7,115 bases of DNA from CAYVTD01 sp964577665. Its GTDB lineage: Bacteria; Bacteroidota; Ignavibacteria; Kapaibacteriales; UBA2268. Under the pieces are notes generated by a model that saw nothing but the letters and a program-made list of their open reading frames with translations, did no database searches and was not told where the DNA came from. Positions 5,205-7,115 of the stretch are shown piece after piece. The stretch covers positions 1-7,115 of the forward strand of contig CAZOBD010000194.1 of the NCBI GenBank assembly GCA_964577665.1. Reading direction: 5' to 3'. The position numbers and the translations under genes were made by a program. The first letter of the stretch is position 1. Every line of letters begins with the position of its first letter.

Positions 5205-6659
5205 ATGCTCATAATAAGCAAATATATTTTAAGGTCTCATACGGCTCCCTTTCTAATGGGAACCATCACGGTTCTGTTTTTGTTCATTTTTCAGTTTTTT
5301 TTAAAGCACATAGACAAGCTTGTAGGCAAAGGACTCGACCTTTGGGTCATTTTTCAGCTTCTGACTCTTAATATTGCCTGGATGCTGGTTCTGGCGGTGC
5401 CGATGGGAGTTCTTTTTTCAACTCTTATGGCTTTCGGCAGTATGTCTCAGGCGCATGAAGTAACAGTCATAAAAAGTTCCGGGGGCAGTCTTTTAAAAAT
5501 GATGATGCCGGTTGTTTTTGCAGGCATGATAATTACTATTTTTCTTTTCTGGTTCAATGATTATGTTCTTCCCGATGCAAACCACAGGGCAAAATCCCTG
5601 ATGCAGGACATTCGCCGCAAAAAGCCTACTTTCGCTATAGAATCAGGTAATTTTACCAGCGAACTGGAAGGCTATACTATCATGGCAAGGAGCGTTGATT
5701 CGCTGAAAGGCACTCTTAAGGGAGTAACCATTTACGATACACGTTACGGAGGAAGACAGCAAAATATTATATCGGCAGATACCGGAATCGTAGAATTTTC
5801 AGCAGATATGAGCAGCCTGATACTCACTCTTTATACAGGTGAAATAATACAAATTGACCCGGGCACTGTGGATAATTTCCGCAAAGTACTTTTCGATGAT
5901 TACAAGATAATGATAGACGCAGGCGGATTTGAATTTCAGAGAACTGACGAGGAGTTTACTTCTCGCGGAGATAGAGAAATGCGGATAAGCGATATGCAGA
6001 AAATTGTTAATGAATCAAGGTCGAACGCCGCAGCTTCCCGCGAAAAACTTGAAAAAGAGATAAAAAGACATTATTATTACTTAACAGGCGAAGAAAAATA
6101 TATTCCATCCCGGAGAGAATTAATAAAAAAGCAAAATTTATCCGTGCAGGCTTCATCAGAAGAAACGGGAGCGGACAGCATACAAAAAACCGGCAAAAAG
6201 GAAGCTCTTGAAAACACGGTAAAAAGAATCGGTTTCTTTTGGTCTTCCATGAGTTCTGATGCCGCAAGGCTGAAAGATTACGCTTTTCGCGCAAAAAAGT
6301 ATGAAGTGGAAATACAAAAGAAATATGCAATTCCCTTTGCCTGCATGGTATTTCTTTTTGTCGGATGTCCTCTGGGGATAATAACCCGCGGCGGGAATTT
6401 CGGGCTAAGCGCCGCAATAAGTCTGGGTTTTTACATTTTTTACTGGGCATGCCTCATAGGCGGTGAAAAACTTGCCGACAGAGGACTTGCATCACCGTTC
6501 ATGAGCATGTGGATTGGCAATATTATAGTAGGATTGACGGGTATTGCACTGACCTTGAGAATCAATAACGAGTCATTCAGGGTTACTTTTTTTAGCAGAA
6601 GAAACACCCAAAGAGACCCCACCCCGGCCCTCCCCAAGGGGAGGGAGCAAGATCATTGA
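5205..6659 (+). CDS. LptF/LptG-family lipopolysaccharide export permease (YjgP/YjgQ)
   Basis: This is an inner-membrane permease of the Lpt system. With LptB ATPase and a partner permease it would extract LPS and pass it to the periplasmic bridge. The 484-residue protein shows three N-terminal membrane segments (about 14-34, 47-76, 99-120), including the conserved AVPMGVLFSTLMAFG (64-78) and the SQAHEVTVIKSSGGS stretch (81-95) typical of PF03739. A periplasmic beta domain follows (about 140-250), then three C-terminal membrane segments (about 375-393, 400-418, 432-452) with GCPLGIITRGGNFG (387-400). LptF and LptG cannot be told apart here. An unusual charged linker of about 100 residues (258-365) lies between the beta domain and the fourth membrane segment. 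The last 15-16 residues come from an intergenic repeat. The start is supported by the membrane segment immediately following; no Shine-Dalgarno sequence is evident. Typical LptF/LptG proteins are about 350-360 residues. Confidence 0.93.
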   Translation: MLIISKYILRSHTAPFLMGTITVLFLFIFQFFLKHIDKLVGKGLDLWVIFQLLTLNIAWMLVLAVPMGVLFSTLMAFGSMSQAHEVTVIKSSGGSLLKMMMPVVFAGMIITIFLFWFNDYVLPDANHRAKSLMQDIRRKKPTFAIESGNFTSELEGYTIMARSVDSLKGTLKGVTIYDTRYGGRQQNIISADTGIVEFSADMSSLILTLYTGEIIQIDPGTVDNFRKVLFDDYKIMIDAGGFEFQRTDEEFTSRGDREMRISDMQKIVNESRSNAAASREKLEKEIKRHYYYLTGEEKYIPSRRELIKKQNLSVQASSEETGADSIQKTGKKEALENTVKRIGFFWSSMSSDAARLKDYAFRAKKYEVEIQKKYAIPFACMVFLFVGCPLGIITRGGNFGLSAAISLGFYIFYWACLIGGEKLADRGLASPFMSMWIGNIIVGLTGIALTLRINNESFRVTFFSRRNTQRDPTPALPKGREQDH

Positions 6660-6708
6660 ATTCCCTTGATTAGGGAAAATCACACAAGGGGATGATTGTT
6701 TTTGAAAT
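6611..6708. repeat. 98-bp direct repeat, copy 1 (overlaps the permease 3' end)
   Basis: From AAGAGACCCC to TTTTTGAAAT, this segment is identical to 6863-6960 except for one C/T difference (6629 versus 6881). It contains a perfect 8-bp hairpin, CCCTCCCC/GGGGAGGG with a 2-nt AA loop (6628-6645), and a second stem TTCCCT/AGGGAA (6661-6666 with 6672-6677). The permease stop codon (6657-6659) lies inside it. The left boundary is sharp: bases before 6611 do not match those before 6863. Confidence 0.93.
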
Positions 6709-6732
6709 CAATGACGTAACAGTTGAAGGAAT

Positions 6733-6767
6733 GTACATTTCCAAATCGGAGTTTGGGAATGAGGTGC
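6733..6767. repeat. 35-bp hairpin repeat, copy a
   Basis: CATTTCCAAA (6736-6745) pairs with TTTGGGAATG (6752-6761) around TCGGAG with one T-G wobble. It matches copy b at 32 of 35 positions in direct orientation, 57 bases away. Neither copy is followed by a U-run, so a terminator role is unlikely. Confidence 0.85.
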
Positions 6768-6789
6768 GAAACAGAGTTTTGAAAGAAAA

Positions 6790-6824
6790 GCACATTCCCA
6801 AATCGGAGTTTGGGAATGAGTTGC
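6790..6824. repeat. 35-bp hairpin repeat, copy b
   Basis: CATTCCCAAA (6793-6802) and TTTGGGAATG (6809-6818) form a perfect 10-bp stem with the 6-nt loop TCGGAG. It is the better-preserved member of the pair and sits between the two copies of the 98-bp repeat. Confidence 0.88.
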
Positions 6825-6862
6825 AATAATTGAGAAAAAAACGTAGTGCATTGAAAAACCGT

Positions 6863-6960
6863 AAGAGACCCCACCCCGGCTCTCCCCAAGGGGAGGGAGC
6901 AAGATCATTGAATTCCCTTGATTAGGGAAAATCACACAAGGGGATGATTGTTTTTGAAAT
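6863..6960. repeat. 98-bp direct repeat, copy 2
   Basis: This is the second copy of the element at 6611-6708, offset by 252 bases in direct orientation. Its single difference (T at 6881) weakens one base pair in the C-rich stem, leaving a G-T wobble. It lies entirely in non-coding DNA. After the right boundary the sequences diverge at once (CAATGACG after copy 1, AGTTAAAA after copy 2). Confidence 0.93.
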
Positions 6961-6983
6961 AGTTAAAAATTGAAATTATGGAT

Positions 6984-7011
6984 GTCATTCTGAACTCGTT
7001 TCAGAATCTCA
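6984..7011 (+). repeat. REP-like palindromic element (copy 4)
   Basis: ATTCTGAA (6987-6994) and TTCAGAAT (7000-7007) flank the loop CTCGT. It differs from copy 1 (430-457) by one loop base and shares the GTCAT and ATCTCA ends. It faces copy 5 with a 22-bp spacer, forming a convergent pair. Confidence 0.82.
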
Positions 7012-7033
7012 TGTAATGAAGATCAATGTAACT

Positions 7034-7061
7034 TAAGATGCTGAAACAAGTTCAGCATGAC
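7034..7061 (-). repeat. REP-like palindromic element (copy 5, inverted)
   Basis: ATGCTGAA (7038-7045) and TTCAGCAT (7051-7058) pair around ACAAG, the same stem and loop as copy 3 (1469-1496). The outer ATGAC end is conserved. Bases 7062-7115 to the right are AT-rich, and no complete gene is visible there. Confidence 0.82.
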
Positions 7062-7115
7062 AGAGATGCGGATTTTAAATGGTAAATATAAAAAATAAAC
7101 AGAAGCAAAAAGATG

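Noticed and set aside
6007..6935. Minus-strand frames antisense to the permease 3' end and in the right-hand repeats
   Set aside because: Two of them start with the same MGRAGVGSL because they start in the two copies of the 98-bp repeat. They have no domain and are artefacts of repeats or shadows of the permease.
7113..7115. ATG at the extreme right edge, preceded by an A-rich leader like that of scpB
   Set aside because: It could be the start of the next gene, but no codons follow inside the window, so it cannot be supported.

Overview
The window is AT-rich and carries six protein-coding genes with recognisable families, all of ordinary bacterial type, separated by unusually repeat-laden intergenic DNA. 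Three things suggest the Bacteroidota/Chlorobi (FCB) side of the tree: a secreted DUF1573 protein, a Gram-negative LPS-export permease (LptF/LptG family) with a long extra linker, and start codons that mostly lack a Shine-Dalgarno sequence but follow A-rich leaders. A few sites also fit the Bacteroidota promoter form (TAnnTTTG). This placement is an inference from gene content and style; there is no rRNA or marker-gene phylogeny here.

Layout. Positions 1-233 hold a tandem array of about eleven 21-bp units that runs off the left edge. Positions 234-596 are non-coding, with one palindromic REP-like element. scpA (597-1304) and scpB (1536-2465) run on the plus strand and encode the kleisin and its partner in the SMC chromosome-condensation complex. 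They are separated by 231 bp filled with palindromic repeats. A 13-bp perfect hairpin (2471-2503) lies between scpB and a convergent DUF1573 lipoprotein-like/periplasmic gene (3258-2527). Further right on the minus strand is a probable two-gene operon: a GNAT N-acetyltransferase (4969-4517) followed 10 bp later by an alanine/ornithine-racemase-family PLP enzyme (4506-3412). A divergent intergenic region then leads into an LptF/LptG permease (5205-6659, plus).

The right end (6611-7115) has no convincing gene. It is a mosaic of repeats: a 98-bp direct repeat present twice (6611-6708 and 6863-6960, one mismatch), two 35-bp hairpin repeats between those copies, and a convergent pair of REP-like palindromes. 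The first 98-bp copy begins inside the permease gene and supplies its last 15-16 codons and its stop.

Biology. ScpA/ScpB act on the nucleoid. The permease would power lipopolysaccharide extraction from the inner membrane together with LptB and a partner permease, neither of which is in the window. The racemase/acetyltransferase pair suggests D-amino-acid or amino-acid-derivative metabolism, with the substrate unknown. I found no defence system, CRISPR array, transposase, tRNA or rRNA. The most unusual content is the repeat landscape rather than the genes.
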